The position numbers were made by a program, and so were the translations under genes. A model generated the notes under the pieces. The model was not told where the DNA came from and did not search any database. It worked only from the letters and a program-made list of their open reading frames with translations. A stretch of 64,000 bases of DNA, from positions 2,418,001 through 2,482,000 of the forward strand of contig NZ_CP082161.1 in the NCBI RefSeq assembly GCF_023101665.1, given 5' to 3'. Of the stretch, positions 34,637-42,868 are shown one piece after another; position 1 is the first letter of the stretch, and each line of letters begins with the position of its first letter. Origin of the DNA: Bradyrhizobium sp. 195 (GTDB lineage: Bacteria; Pseudomonadota; Alphaproteobacteria; Rhizobiales; Xanthobacteraceae).

Positions 34637-35431
34637 ATGCACCAGTATCAGGACCTGCTCGAGCGGATTCTTTCAGACGGCGCCGAGAAGACCGATCGGA
34701 CCGGCACCGGCACGCTCTCGGTGTTCGGCCATCAGATGCGCTTCAATCTGTCCGCCGGCTTCCCGATGCTGACCACCAAGCGGCTGCCGCTGAAGGCGAT
34801 CGTGCACGAGCTGTTGTGGTTCCTGAAGGGCGACACCAACATCAAATATCTGCGCGACAACGGCGTCACCATCTGGGACGAATGGGCGGATGCCAATGGC
34901 GATCTCGGCCCGGTCTACGGCCATCAGTGGCGCTCCTGGCCGGCGCCTGACGGCCGCAGCATCGACCAGATTGCGAACGTGATCGACATGATCAAGCGCA
35001 ATCCGGACTCGCGCCGCCTGATCGTCTCGGCCTGGAATCCGGCCGAGGTCGACAAGATGGCGCTGCCGCCGTGCCATTGCCTGTTCCAGTTTTACGTCGC
35101 AGGCGGCAAGCTGTCCTGCCAGCTTTATCAGCGCTCGGCCGACGTCTTCCTCGGCGTGCCCTTCAACATCGCCTCCTACGCGCTGCTGACGATGATGGTG
35201 GCGCAGGTCACCGGCCTGAAGCCCGGCGATTTCGTGCATTCGTTCGGCGACACCCATCTCTATTCCAACCATCTGGAGCAGGCAAAGCTCCAGCTCACCC
35301 GTGCGCCGCGTGCGCTGCCGGTGATGCGGATCAATCCTGACGTGAAGGACATTTTCTCCTTCCGCTTCGAGGATTTCGAGCTCGTCGGCTACGACCCGCA
35401 TCCGCACATCAAGGCGGAAGTCGCGGTCTGA
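34637..35431 (+). CDS. thyA: Thymidylate synthase
   Basis: This 264-residue enzyme makes dTMP from dUMP, with methylene-tetrahydrofolate as one-carbon donor and reductant. The nucleophile is the second cysteine-region residue in [13 protein letters not shown]. The dUMP-binding stretch [26 protein letters not shown] and the C-terminal end VAV are present, and the length is that of E. coli ThyA. The ATG at 34637 fits the usual start ([12 protein letters not shown]), so an upstream GTG is not used. folA lies two genes downstream and regenerates the oxidised folate. Confidence 0.98.
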   Translation: MHQYQDLLERILSDGAEKTDRTGTGTLSVFGHQMRFNLSAGFPMLTTKRLPLKAIVHELLWFLKGDTNIKYLRDNGVTIWDEWADANGDLGPVYGHQWRSWPAPDGRSIDQIANVIDMIKRNPDSRRLIVSAWNPAEVDKMALPPCHCLFQFYVAGGKLSCQLYQRSADVFLGVPFNIASYALLTMMVAQVTGLKPGDFVHSFGDTHLYSNHLEQAKLQLTRAPRALPVMRINPDVKDIFSFRFEDFELVGYDPHPHIKAEVAV

Positions 35432-35436
35432 CGCAG

Positions 35437-35922
35437 ATGTCGCTTAGCATCCGTCGCGCGCAGCCCGGAGAAGCCGGGCTCGTTCTTTCCTTCATCCGCG
35501 AGCTTGCCGAGTACGAAAAGCTTTCGCACGAGGTCGAGGCGACCGAGGCGGACATCGCTGAAGCGCTGTTCGGCGAGCGGCCGCAAGTCCATTGCGCGAT
35601 CGCCGAGTGGAATGGTGACGCCGTCGGCTTCGCGGTCTGGTTTACGAATTTCTCCACCTTCAGCGGCCGCCACGGCATCTATCTCGAGGATCTCTACGTG
35701 CGGCCGTCGCATCGGGGCAGGGGTCTCGGCAAGGCGTTGCTGGTCCATCTCGCGAAGGAGTGCGTCGACAATGGCTGGGCGCGCCTGCAATGGGCGGTGC
35801 TCGACTGGAACGCGCCGTCGATCGCGTTCTACAAATCGCTCGGCGCCGTCATGATGGACGACTGGACGCTGTGCCGCGTCACCGGGCCAGCGCTGACGCA
35901 GCTTGCTGGGAGTGCACCCTGA
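35437..35922 (+). CDS. GNAT-family N-acetyltransferase
   Basis: This 161-residue protein resembles the diamine/spermidine acetyltransferase branch: SIRRAQPGEAGLVLSFIRELAEYEKLSHEV, then IYLEDLYVRPSHRGRGLGKALLVHLAKECVDNGWARLQWAVLDWNAPSIAFYKSLGA. The acetyl-CoA loop RGRGLGKALL is intact. It starts 5 bp after thyA and its stop overlaps the folA start by one base, so it is inside the folate operon. Whether it acts on a polyamine or a protein is not known. Confidence 0.92.
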   Translation: MSLSIRRAQPGEAGLVLSFIRELAEYEKLSHEVEATEADIAEALFGERPQVHCAIAEWNGDAVGFAVWFTNFSTFSGRHGIYLEDLYVRPSHRGRGLGKALLVHLAKECVDNGWARLQWAVLDWNAPSIAFYKSLGAVMMDDWTLCRVTGPALTQLAGSAP

Positions 35923-36434
35923 TGGAGATCGTCTTCGTCGTCGCGATCGCCGAGAACGGCATCATCGGCGCGGGCAACGCGATCCCGTGGCGCCTAAAAT
36001 CCGACATGGTGCGCTTCAAGGCGCTCACGATCGGCAAGCCCGTGATCATGGGCCGCAAGACCTTCGAATCGCTGCCCCGCCGTCCCCTGCCGGGCCGCAC
36101 CAATATCGTGATCACGCGCGATGCGGACTATCGCGCCGCAGGTGCCATCGTCACGACATCGGCGGCGGATGCGGACGCGGTCGCGCGGGGCGATGCCCTG
36201 CGGCGTTCGGTCACCGAGATCGCGGTGATCGGCGGTGCCGAGATCTTTCGGCAATGGCTCGATCGCGCCGATCGCCTCGAAATCACCGAGGTCCACGCGC
36301 GGCCTGAAGGCGATACGCATTTCGACATCGACAAGGCGGAGTGGGACGAGGTCGCGCGTGTCCGCCATCCTGCCGGAGGCGCCGACAGCGCCGATTTCTC
36401 CTATGTGACATATCGTCGGCGGCCCCGCCATTAA
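35922..36434 (+). CDS. folA: Dihydrofolate reductase
   Basis: This 170-residue enzyme reduces dihydrofolate to tetrahydrofolate with NADPH. It starts MEIVFVVAIAENGIIGAGNAIPWRLKSDMVRFKALTIGKPVIMGRKTFESLP, the DHFR signature with the catalytic acidic residue replaced by aspartate in LKSDM as in many bacteria, and it has the VIGGAEIF motif. The ATG at 35922 overlaps the GNAT stop (TGATG); the frame upstream lies inside the GNAT gene. It completes the thyA-GNAT-folA operon. Confidence 0.96.
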   Translation: MEIVFVVAIAENGIIGAGNAIPWRLKSDMVRFKALTIGKPVIMGRKTFESLPRRPLPGRTNIVITRDADYRAAGAIVTTSAADADAVARGDALRRSVTEIAVIGGAEIFRQWLDRADRLEITEVHARPEGDTHFDIDKAEWDEVARVRHPAGGADSADFSYVTYRRRPRH

Positions 36435-36586
36435 CCGCATTCGCCAATGTTAACATTGACTTTTCTGCCCCCGAGCTTAGCTCGAAAGGCGGCTGAGGTT
36501 ACGTTGTAAGGGACCTGCCTGTCCCCTATAAAGCCGGACCGGATAAAGCGGGCGGGGCAATTCCACCCTGCCGAGGAGAGCGTCGA

Positions 36587-37723
36587 ATGCCGTGGAAGAA
36601 TCAGGGCGGTGGCCCATGGGGCTCGGGTCCAAAGGGACCATGGGGCTCAGGCCCGCAACCGGTCGGGCCGAGGCCGCCGGATCTGGAAGACCTTCTGCGG
36701 CGCGGCCAGGACCGCCTCCAGCAGATCATGCCGGGCGGCTATTTCTCCGGCATCGGCATCACGCTGATCGTGCTGCTGATCGTCGCGTTCTGGCTGCTGT
36801 CGGGCTTCTTCCGCGTGCAGTCCGAAGAGCTCGGCGTGGTGCTGCGCTTCGGCAAGCATGTTCGCACCGTGCAGCCCGGCCTGAACTATCATCTGCCCTA
36901 TCCGATCGAGACAGTGCTGCTGCCCAAGGCGCTGCGCGTCTCCACGATCTCCATCGGCATGACGCTGATCGACGATCCGGCACGGCGCGGCCGCTCCATT
37001 CGTGACGTCCCGGAAGAGAGCCTGATGCTGACCGGCGACGAGAACATCGTCGACGTCGACTTCACCGTCCTCTGGCGTATCAAGCCGGATGGTGTCGGCG
37101 ACTTCCTCTTCAACATCCAGAATCCCGAGGGCACCGTGAAGGCGGTTGCCGAGAGCGCGATGCGCGAGGTGATCGGCCGCTCGCAGATCCAGCCGATCCT
37201 GACCGGCGCGCGCAACGTGACCGAGCAGGGCGTGCAGGAACTGATCCAGAAGACCCTGGACAGCTACGGCGCCGGCATTCAGATCAGCCAGGTGCAGATG
37301 CAGAAGGTCGATCCACCGGCCCAGGTGATCGACGCCTTCCGCGACGTCCAGGCTGCGCGCGCCAATCTCGAGCAGCTGCAGAACGAAGCGCAGACCTACG
37401 CCAACCAGGTCGTGCCGCAGGCGCGCGGACGCGCGGCGAAGATCCAGCAGGATGCCGAAGGCTACAGGGAGCAGGCGGTCGCCGAGGCCAAGGGCCAGAG
37501 CGCGCGCTTCCTGAAGGTTTACGAGGAATACAAGAAGGCGCCCGGTGTGACGCGTGAACGGATCTATCTGGAGACAATGGAGCGCGTGCTCGGCGGCGCG
37601 GACAAGCTCGTCTATGACGGCGGCCGCTCGGGCCAAGGTATCGTGCCCTATCTGCCCCTGAACGAATTGACCACCAAGCGGCCACCTACCACCGGTCCGC
37701 AGTCGGGCGGAGGCAACCGATGA
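36587..37723 (+). CDS. hflK: FtsH protease modulator HflK
   Basis: This 378-residue inner-membrane protein has a Gly/Pro/Trp-rich cytoplasmic N-terminus (MPWKNQGGGPWGSGPKGPWGSG), one membrane span at about 57-75 and a periplasmic SPFH/Band7 domain (FRVQSEELGVVLRFGKHVRTVQPGLNYHLPYPIETVLLPKALRVSTI). An Ala/Gln-rich coiled coil follows. With HflC it forms the large cage that encloses FtsH and modulates its proteolysis. hflC overlaps by 4 bp. A perfect 12-bp palindrome AATGTTAACATT lies about 140 bp upstream, in the promoter region. Confidence 0.96.
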   Translation: MPWKNQGGGPWGSGPKGPWGSGPQPVGPRPPDLEDLLRRGQDRLQQIMPGGYFSGIGITLIVLLIVAFWLLSGFFRVQSEELGVVLRFGKHVRTVQPGLNYHLPYPIETVLLPKALRVSTISIGMTLIDDPARRGRSIRDVPEESLMLTGDENIVDVDFTVLWRIKPDGVGDFLFNIQNPEGTVKAVAESAMREVIGRSQIQPILTGARNVTEQGVQELIQKTLDSYGAGIQISQVQMQKVDPPAQVIDAFRDVQAARANLEQLQNEAQTYANQVVPQARGRAAKIQQDAEGYREQAVAEAKGQSARFLKVYEEYKKAPGVTRERIYLETMERVLGGADKLVYDGGRSGQGIVPYLPLNELTTKRPPTTGPQSGGGNR

Positions 37724-38616
37724 GGTCTCCGGTCACAGGTATCGTCACGCTGCTCGCCCTCCTGCTCGTCGTGGTCGTCGGCTACATGTCGCTGTTCACG
37801 GTGCAGCAGACCGAGCAGACCATCGTGCTGCAGTTCGGCCGGCCCGTCGACGTCGTCACCGCACCCGGCCTGCACTTCAAGGCGCCGTGGAATTCGGTGA
37901 TCAACATCGACAAGCGGATTCTCGACCTCGAGAACCCGTCGCAGGAAGCGATCGCGTCCGACCAGAAGCGGCTCGTGGTCGATGCCTTCGCGCGCTATCG
38001 CATCAAGGACGCGCTGCGCTTCTATCAGAGCGTCGGCTCGATCCAGGCTGCGAACATCCAGCTCACCACGCTCCTGAACGCGGCGTTGCGCCGCGTGCTC
38101 GGCGAGGTCACCTTCATCAACGTGGTGCGCGACGATCGGGAGAAGCTGATGCAGCGCATCCGCGAGCAGCTCGATCGTGAGGCCGACGGCTACGGCATCC
38201 AGGTTGTCGACGTCCGGATCCGGCGCGCCGACCTGCCGGAGCAGAACAGCCAGGCGGTCTACCTGCGCATGAAGACCGAGCGCGAGCGCGAAGCCGCCGA
38301 GTTCCGCGCGCAGGGCGGCCAGAAGGCCCAGGAGATCCGCTCCAAGGCTGACCGCGAGGCGACCGTGATCATCGCGGAGGCCAACTCGCAGGCGGAGCAG
38401 ACCCGCGGTGCGGGCGACGCCGAGCGCAACCGCCTGTTCGCGGAAGCCTACGGCAAGGACGCGGACTTCTTCGCGTTCTACCGGTCGATGACGGCCTATG
38501 AGAACGGGCTGAAGTCGAGCGATACCCGCTTCCTGCTGCAACCGGACTCGGATTTCTTCCGGTATTTCGGTAACCCGTCCGGCAAGTCGGCAACCGAGAC
38601 GCCGGCGAAACCGTAA
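37720..38616 (+). CDS. hflC: FtsH protease modulator HflC
   Basis: This 298-residue partner of HflK has an N-terminal membrane span (VTLLALLLVVVVGYMSLFTV) and an SPFH domain (QQTEQTIVLQFGRPVDVVTAPGLHFKAPWNSVINIDKRILDLE). A helical stalk (RMKTEREREAAEFRAQGGQKAQEIRSKADREATVIIAEANSQAEQ) and the conserved end FFRYFGNP follow. Overlap with hflK supports 1:1 synthesis. A GC-rich hairpin just downstream may protect or end the hflKC message. Confidence 0.96.
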   Translation: MRSPVTGIVTLLALLLVVVVGYMSLFTVQQTEQTIVLQFGRPVDVVTAPGLHFKAPWNSVINIDKRILDLENPSQEAIASDQKRLVVDAFARYRIKDALRFYQSVGSIQAANIQLTTLLNAALRRVLGEVTFINVVRDDREKLMQRIREQLDREADGYGIQVVDVRIRRADLPEQNSQAVYLRMKTEREREAAEFRAQGGQKAQEIRSKADREATVIIAEANSQAEQTRGAGDAERNRLFAEAYGKDADFFAFYRSMTAYENGLKSSDTRFLLQPDSDFFRYFGNPSGKSATETPAKP

Positions 38617-38623
38617 GCTAGAC

Positions 38624-38647
38624 AAGGGCGGCAGGTCTGCCGCCCTT
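38624..38647 (+). terminator. Hairpin after hflC
   Basis: A perfect 11-bp inverted repeat AAGGGCGGCAG/CTGCCGCCCTT separated by GT lies 7 bases after the hflC stop. There is no T run, so it may act as an RNA 3'-end stabiliser or partial terminator before the DUF2065 gene. Confidence 0.45.
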
Positions 38648-38685
38648 CGTCCAGACAAGAACAGCACACGGGAGGTTCCAATCCG

Positions 38686-38892
38686 ATGAGGTCCATTGCG
38701 TTCGCCGACTTCCTCATCGGCCTGGGCATCTTGTTCGTGCTGGAAGGCTTGATGTTCGCGGCCAGTCCGAACTGGATGCGCAAGGCCATGAAGAGCGCCA
38801 TCGCCACGCCCGACAACATCCTGCGGGTGGTCGGGATCGGTTCGGCCATCGCCGGCCTGATCCTGATCTGGGTTATGCGGCGCCCCGTTTAG
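38686..38892 (+). CDS. DUF2065 small membrane protein
   Basis: The 68-residue protein (MRSIAFADFLIGLGILFVLEGLMFAASPNWMRKAMKSAIATPDNILRVVGIGSAIAGLILIWVMRR) has two membrane helices linked by a basic loop, the DUF2065 pattern. The family is linked to hflKC in many proteobacteria, which suggests a role with the FtsH-HflKC assembly, but this is not shown. A GGGAGGTTCC ribosome site is present. degP follows about 140 bp downstream. Confidence 0.88.
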   Translation: MRSIAFADFLIGLGILFVLEGLMFAASPNWMRKAMKSAIATPDNILRVVGIGSAIAGLILIWVMRRPV

Positions 38893-39034
38893 TCCTCGCG
38901 CCAACGCCAAAGTGAAGGCGAAAGACCGGTTTTCGCCGTATTGTCGGGGTCTTGAGGCCCATTAAGCTCCGTGCTTGCGCCGTCCCCCCGTTCGAGCGCA
39001 GTCTGGACGCCGAACCCCTTTCCTGGAGATACCA

Positions 39035-40528
39035 ATGTCCGCTGCCACCGTTGCCCCGACCCGCTTGCGTTTAGGGCTGGCCGCGCTCGCCGTCAGTGCA
39101 TTCAGTGTGTTCGGCACGCCGGCCCATGCGCGTGGACCGGATGGCATCGCCGACGTTGCAGAGAAGGTGATCGACGCGGTCGTCAACATCTCGACCTCGC
39201 AGACCGTCGAGGCCAAGGGCGGGGGCAGCAATACCATGCCGCAACTGCCGCCCGGCTCGCCCTTCGAGGAGTTCTTCGACGACTTCTTCAAGAACCGGAA
39301 GGGCCCCGGCGGCAGCAAGGGCGGTGAAAATAGTCCGGCGCCGCGCAAGACCAATTCACTCGGAAGCGGTTTCATCATCGACACCGCAGGCGTGGTCGTC
39401 ACCAACAACCATGTCATTGCGGACGCCGACGAGATCCACGTCATCCTTAACGATGGCACCAAGATCAAGGCCGAGCTGGTCGGGGTCGACAAGAAGACCG
39501 ATCTCGCCGTGCTCAAGATCAAGCCGACGAAGCCGCTGGTCGCGGTGAAGTTCGGTGATAGCGACAAGCTTCGCCTCGGCGACTGGGTGGTCGCGATCGG
39601 CAACCCGTTCAGCCTGGGAGGCACCGTGACGGCCGGCATCGTCTCGGCCAAGAACCGCGACATCTCCTCGGGGCCCTACGACAGCTATATCCAGACCGAC
39701 GCCTCCATCAATCGCGGCAATTCCGGCGGTCCGCTGTTCAACCTCGACGGCGACGTCATCGGCGTCAACACGCTGATCATCTCGCCCTCCGGTGGCTCGA
39801 TCGGCATCGGCTTCGCCGTGCCGTCGAAGACGGTGGTGGGCGTCGTCGACCAGCTCCGTCAGTTCGGCGAGCTGCGCCGCGGCTGGCTCGGCGTGCGCAT
39901 CCAGGGCGTCACCGACGAGATCGCCGAAAGCCTCAACATCAAGCCGCCGCGCGGTGCGCTGGTTGCCGGCGTCGACGACAAGGGGCCGGCCAAGCCGGCC
40001 GGCATCGAGCCGGGCGACGTCGTCATCAAGTTCGACGGCAAGGACGTCAAGGACCCGAAGGACCTGTCCCGCGTCGTCGCCGACACGGCGGTCGGCAAGG
40101 AGGTCGACGTCGTCATCATCCGCAAGGGCCAGGAAGAAACCAAGAAGGTCACGCTCGGCCGCCTCCAGGATCCCGAAAAGGTGCAGGCCGCGGTGAAGAC
40201 CGACGAGCCGGCGCCCGAGAAGCTGGTGACGCAGAAGGCGCTCGGCCTTGATCTGGCAGCGCTGAGCAAGGATCTGCGCACGCGCTACAAGATCAAGGAG
40301 AGCGTGAAGGGCGTGGTGGTCACCAATGTCGACGCCAATTCCGACGCCGCCGAGAAGCGGCTCTCCGCCGGCGACGTCATCGTCGAGGTCGCACAGGAGG
40401 CCGTTTCAAGCGGCGCCGACATCCAGAAGCGGGTCGACCAGCTCAAGAAGGATGGCAAGAAGTCGGTGCTGCTGCTGGTCTCGAATGCCGACGGCGAGCT
40501 GCGGTTTGTTGCGCTGAGCGTGCAGTAA
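39035..40528 (+). CDS. degP: Periplasmic serine endoprotease DegP/HtrA (Do family)
   Basis: This 497-residue exported protease has a signal peptide (residues about 1-32, ending AHA-RGPDG) and a trypsin-like domain with the catalytic triad His (TNNHVIAD), Asp (KKTDLAVL) and Ser (INRGNSGGPLFN). Two PDZ domains follow (GWLGVRIQGVT and the C-terminal KGVVVTNVDANSDAAEKRLSAGDVI). It degrades and refolds misfolded envelope proteins. The N-terminal region has an unusual Pro/Gly/Lys-rich insertion (MPQLPPGSPFEEFFDDFFKNRKGPGGSKGGENS) of the Do type. The ATG at 39035 with TGGAGAT upstream is chosen; the frame extends 20 codons upstream. Confidence 0.96.
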   Translation: MSAATVAPTRLRLGLAALAVSAFSVFGTPAHARGPDGIADVAEKVIDAVVNISTSQTVEAKGGGSNTMPQLPPGSPFEEFFDDFFKNRKGPGGSKGGENSPAPRKTNSLGSGFIIDTAGVVVTNNHVIADADEIHVILNDGTKIKAELVGVDKKTDLAVLKIKPTKPLVAVKFGDSDKLRLGDWVVAIGNPFSLGGTVTAGIVSAKNRDISSGPYDSYIQTDASINRGNSGGPLFNLDGDVIGVNTLIISPSGGSIGIGFAVPSKTVVGVVDQLRQFGELRRGWLGVRIQGVTDEIAESLNIKPPRGALVAGVDDKGPAKPAGIEPGDVVIKFDGKDVKDPKDLSRVVADTAVGKEVDVVIIRKGQEETKKVTLGRLQDPEKVQAAVKTDEPAPEKLVTQKALGLDLAALSKDLRTRYKIKESVKGVVVTNVDANSDAAEKRLSAGDVIVEVAQEAVSSGADIQKRVDQLKKDGKKSVLLLVSNADGELRFVALSVQ

Positions 40529-40548
40529 ATCCTGGGCAGTCCCGTAGT

Positions 40549-40644
40549 GCCGTAGGGTGGGCAAAGCGAAGCGTGCCCACCAAAATTCGCTTGCGGAGAC
40601 AGGTGGAGGGCACGGCGCAAGTGCGCCTTTGCCCACCCTACGGC
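40549..40644. repeat. Dispersed hairpin repeat B, copy 1
   Basis: Perfect 18-bp terminal arms GCCGTAGGGTGGGCAAAG and CTTTGCCCACCCTACGGC enclose about 60 bases that hold a second pair (GCGTGCCCACC and GGGCACGGCGC). It lies between the convergent degP and serB genes and can act as a bidirectional terminator. A second copy at 53041 is split by an IS element. Confidence 0.9.
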
Positions 40645-40665
40645 CGCGGAGTGTGCGGCAAGAGC

Positions 40666-41571
40666 CTACCCCTCCACGAACTCCTCGCGCCGATATCCCT
40701 GCGCATACAGCAGCGCGGTGAGATCGCCGTGATCGATCCGCGCAGCTGCCGCAGCGGCGACCGCCGGCTTGGCGTGATAGGCGACGCCAAGCCCCGCCGC
40801 CTGGATCATGGCGAGATCATTGGCGCCGTCGCCGACCACGACCGAGTCGATGTCGTCGAGATCGAACGATTCCATCAAATCCACCAGCGTCGCGAGCTTG
40901 GCCGCGCGGCCCAGGATCGGCTCCTTCACTTCGCCGGTGAATTTGCCGTCGCGCACGACGAGTTCGTTGGCCCGGTTCTCCTGAAAGCCGATCTTGGCGG
41001 CGACCGCGGTCGTGAACAGCGTGAAGCCGCCGGAGACGAGGCAGGTGTAGGCGCCATTGGCGCGCATGGTCGCGACCAGTGTGCTGCCGCCCGGGGTCAG
41101 CGTGATGCGCTTGGCCAGCACCTCGTCGACCGCGCTGGCGGGCAGGTCCTTCAGCAGCGCGACGCGCTCGCGCAGCGCCGGCTCGAACTCGATCTCGCCG
41201 CGCATGGCGCGTTCGGTAATGGCGGCCACATGCGTCTTCACCCCGACGAGATCGGCGAGCTCGTCGATGCATTCCTGGCCGATCATGGTGGAATCCATGT
41301 CGGCGAGAAAAAGCTTCTTGCGCCGGACGCCGACAGGCTGCACGACGATGTCGATGGGCAGGTCGCCGCGCAGCTCGCGGAGCCGCTGCTCGATGGCGTG
41401 ACGGTCGCCTTCGAGGTTACTGTCAGCGCCGAAGGGGATGTCGACCGCGACCCCGTCGAACAGCCAGTGCGCGGGAGCTGCCTGCGGCAGCACGGCGCGG
41501 GCGCCGTCGACGATGGTCGAGTCGAGCGCAGGATTGTCAGGGTTGCAGATCAGCGTGGCGACGAGGGACAT
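40666..41571 (-). CDS. serB: Phosphoserine phosphatase
   Basis: This 301-residue HAD-family enzyme makes serine from phosphoserine in the last step of serine synthesis. It carries motif [11 protein letters not shown] (nucleophile Asp), a conserved threonine/serine SGGF in motif II, the lysine in motif III and motif [14 protein letters not shown]. About 85 N-terminal residues form an ACT-like domain. The start is ATG at 41571, 11 bp from the divergent miaA start, so each promoter must lie in the other gene's coding region. Confidence 0.96.
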   Translation of the reverse strand: MSLVATLICNPDNPALDSTIVDGARAVLPQAAPAHWLFDGVAVDIPFGADSNLEGDRHAIEQRLRELRGDLPIDIVVQPVGVRRKKLFLADMDSTMIGQECIDELADLVGVKTHVAAITERAMRGEIEFEPALRERVALLKDLPASAVDEVLAKRITLTPGGSTLVATMRANGAYTCLVSGGFTLFTTAVAAKIGFQENRANELVVRDGKFTGEVKEPILGRAAKLATLVDLMESFDLDDIDSVVVGDGANDLAMIQAAGLGVAYHAKPAVAAAAAARIDHGDLTALLYAQGYRREEFVEG

Positions 41572-41582
41572 TTGAGGTTTTC

Positions 41583-42539
41583 GTGAACGAGGAGCAGGTC
41601 AGCAGAGGGCCTATTGGCGAGGCCGTGCTTATCGCAGGCCCGACCGCCAGCGGCAAGTCGGCGCTGGCGCTGGAGCTTGCGCTCGCCACCGGCGGTATCG
41701 TCATCAATGCCGATTCCATGCAGGTCTATCGTGACCTCCGCATCATCACGGCACGGCCGACACAGGGCGAGGAGGCCCGCGCGCCGCACCGTCTCTATGG
41801 CCATGTCGATGCGGCCGTGAACTTCTCGGCGGGCACCTGGGTGGCTGACGCGGCAAAGGCGCTCGGCGAGGCGAAGGCGGAAGCCCGCCTGCCGATCTTC
41901 ATCGGCGGCACCGGGCTCTATTTCAAGGCGCTGACGGCGGGCCTCTCCGTGGTGCCGCCGATTCCCGCCGAGGAGCGCGAGGCCGTGCGCGCGCGGCTGG
42001 AACTGAACGGCGCGGAGGCGCTGCATGCGGAACTGGCGCGTCGCGATCCGCGCGCCGCCGAGCGCTTGAACCCGCGTGACCGCACCCGGATCGCGCGCGC
42101 GCTCGAAGTGGTCGAGGCGACCGGCCGTTCGCTGCTCGACTGGCATCGGGAGGGCCAGCCGCCGCTGCTGCCGAAGGACAGTTTTCGCGCGGTATTTCTC
42201 GCTCCCGTCCGTGATGAGCTCTATGCACGGATCGATGCCCGTTTCGATGCCATGTTGGGAGCCGGCGCGTTGAGCGAGGTCGAGCACCTCGCCGCCAGAC
42301 ACCTCGATCCGCTGCTGCCGGCGATGAAAGCCCATGGCGTGCCGGCCTTGATCCGGCACCTGCGCGGTGAGCTCAGCCTGGAGCAGGCCGCCATGATCGG
42401 GCGTGCCGACACCCGCCATTATGCCAAGCGGCAATTCACCTGGTTCCGGCATCAATTGCCGGAGTTCGAATGGGTAAAGCCGGAGGAGGCGAGGGCATGG
42501 CTCGCCGCCATTGTGAGCACTGCCCGCGACCCAGACTGA
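41583..42539 (+). CDS. miaA: tRNA dimethylallyltransferase
   Basis: This 318-residue enzyme adds dimethylallyl to A37 of tRNAs reading codons that start with U. It has the P-loop GPTASGKS, the DMAPP-binding motif [21 protein letters not shown], and the tRNA-contact motif [14 protein letters not shown]. The start is GTG at 41583. It is divergent from serB and lies about 150 bp upstream of the ilv leader peptide. Confidence 0.97.
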   Translation: MNEEQVSRGPIGEAVLIAGPTASGKSALALELALATGGIVINADSMQVYRDLRIITARPTQGEEARAPHRLYGHVDAAVNFSAGTWVADAAKALGEAKAEARLPIFIGGTGLYFKALTAGLSVVPPIPAEEREAVRARLELNGAEALHAELARRDPRAAERLNPRDRTRIARALEVVEATGRSLLDWHREGQPPLLPKDSFRAVFLAPVRDELYARIDARFDAMLGAGALSEVEHLAARHLDPLLPAMKAHGVPALIRHLRGELSLEQAAMIGRADTRHYAKRQFTWFRHQLPEFEWVKPEEARAWLAAIVSTARDPD

Positions 42540-42633
42540 CGCCCTTTTCCGCCCGGGTTCCACAATTTACCTCTCGCCGAACTCAGGGAACACCGCTACA
42601 CTGCCAAAATCGCGTGGGAATGGCCGCATTGCC

Positions 42634-42661
42634 TTGACATCCAAGCTTTGGCCGCTATGTT
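42634..42661 (+). promoter_or_regulatory. Promoter of the ilv leader and ilvI-ilvN
   Basis: TTGACA (42634-42639) and TATGTT (42656-42661) are 16 bp apart. Transcription would begin near 42668, about 26 bases before the leader peptide ATG. Confidence 0.6.
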
Positions 42662-42693
42662 TCGCGCAACCTTTGGGAAGCCGAGCGCCTGCA

Positions 42694-42759
42694 ATGCGTA
42701 ACATTATTACCAAACTCCTTATCGCCGTCGTACCCAGGCACACCGCCGGGGATGGCTAG
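42694..42759 (+). CDS. ilv leader peptide
   Basis: This 21-codon frame reads MRNIITKLLIAVVPRHTAGDG and lies between the promoter and a terminator in front of ilvI. It has paired Ile, Leu and Val codons in its first half (I-I at 4-5, L-L-I at 8-10, V-V at 12-13), the mark of an attenuator that senses charged branched-chain aminoacyl-tRNAs. Stalling at those codons would place the ribosome over the first arm of the hairpin that begins at 42738. Confidence 0.75.
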   Translation: MRNIITKLLIAVVPRHTAGDG

Positions 42760-42811
42760 CTGCCATCCACATGACAGGCGGTGTGCATGGGCCCTCTTCG
42801 GGGCCTTTTTT
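42738..42811 (+). promoter_or_regulatory. ilv attenuator: leader hairpin and terminator
   Basis: GCACACCGCC (42738-42747) pairs with GGCGGTGTGC (42777-42786), and inside it GGATGGC (42750-42756) pairs with GCCATCC (42762-42768) around the leader stop codon. Three bases on, GGCCC/GGGCC (42790-42805) and six T form a terminator. A ribosome stalled at the Val codons would open the outer stem. The exact antiterminator pairing is not clear. Confidence 0.6.
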
Positions 42812-42868
42812 ATTTCCCGAACCCGACACGACCAAAGCCGCTGACAACAGCGCATCCGGAGCAAGCCA

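Noticed and set aside
36444..36455. Palindrome AATGTTAACATT upstream of hflK, considered as a CtrA site
   Set aside because: The TTAA halves are not spaced as TTAA-N7-TTAA, so CtrA binding is not supported.
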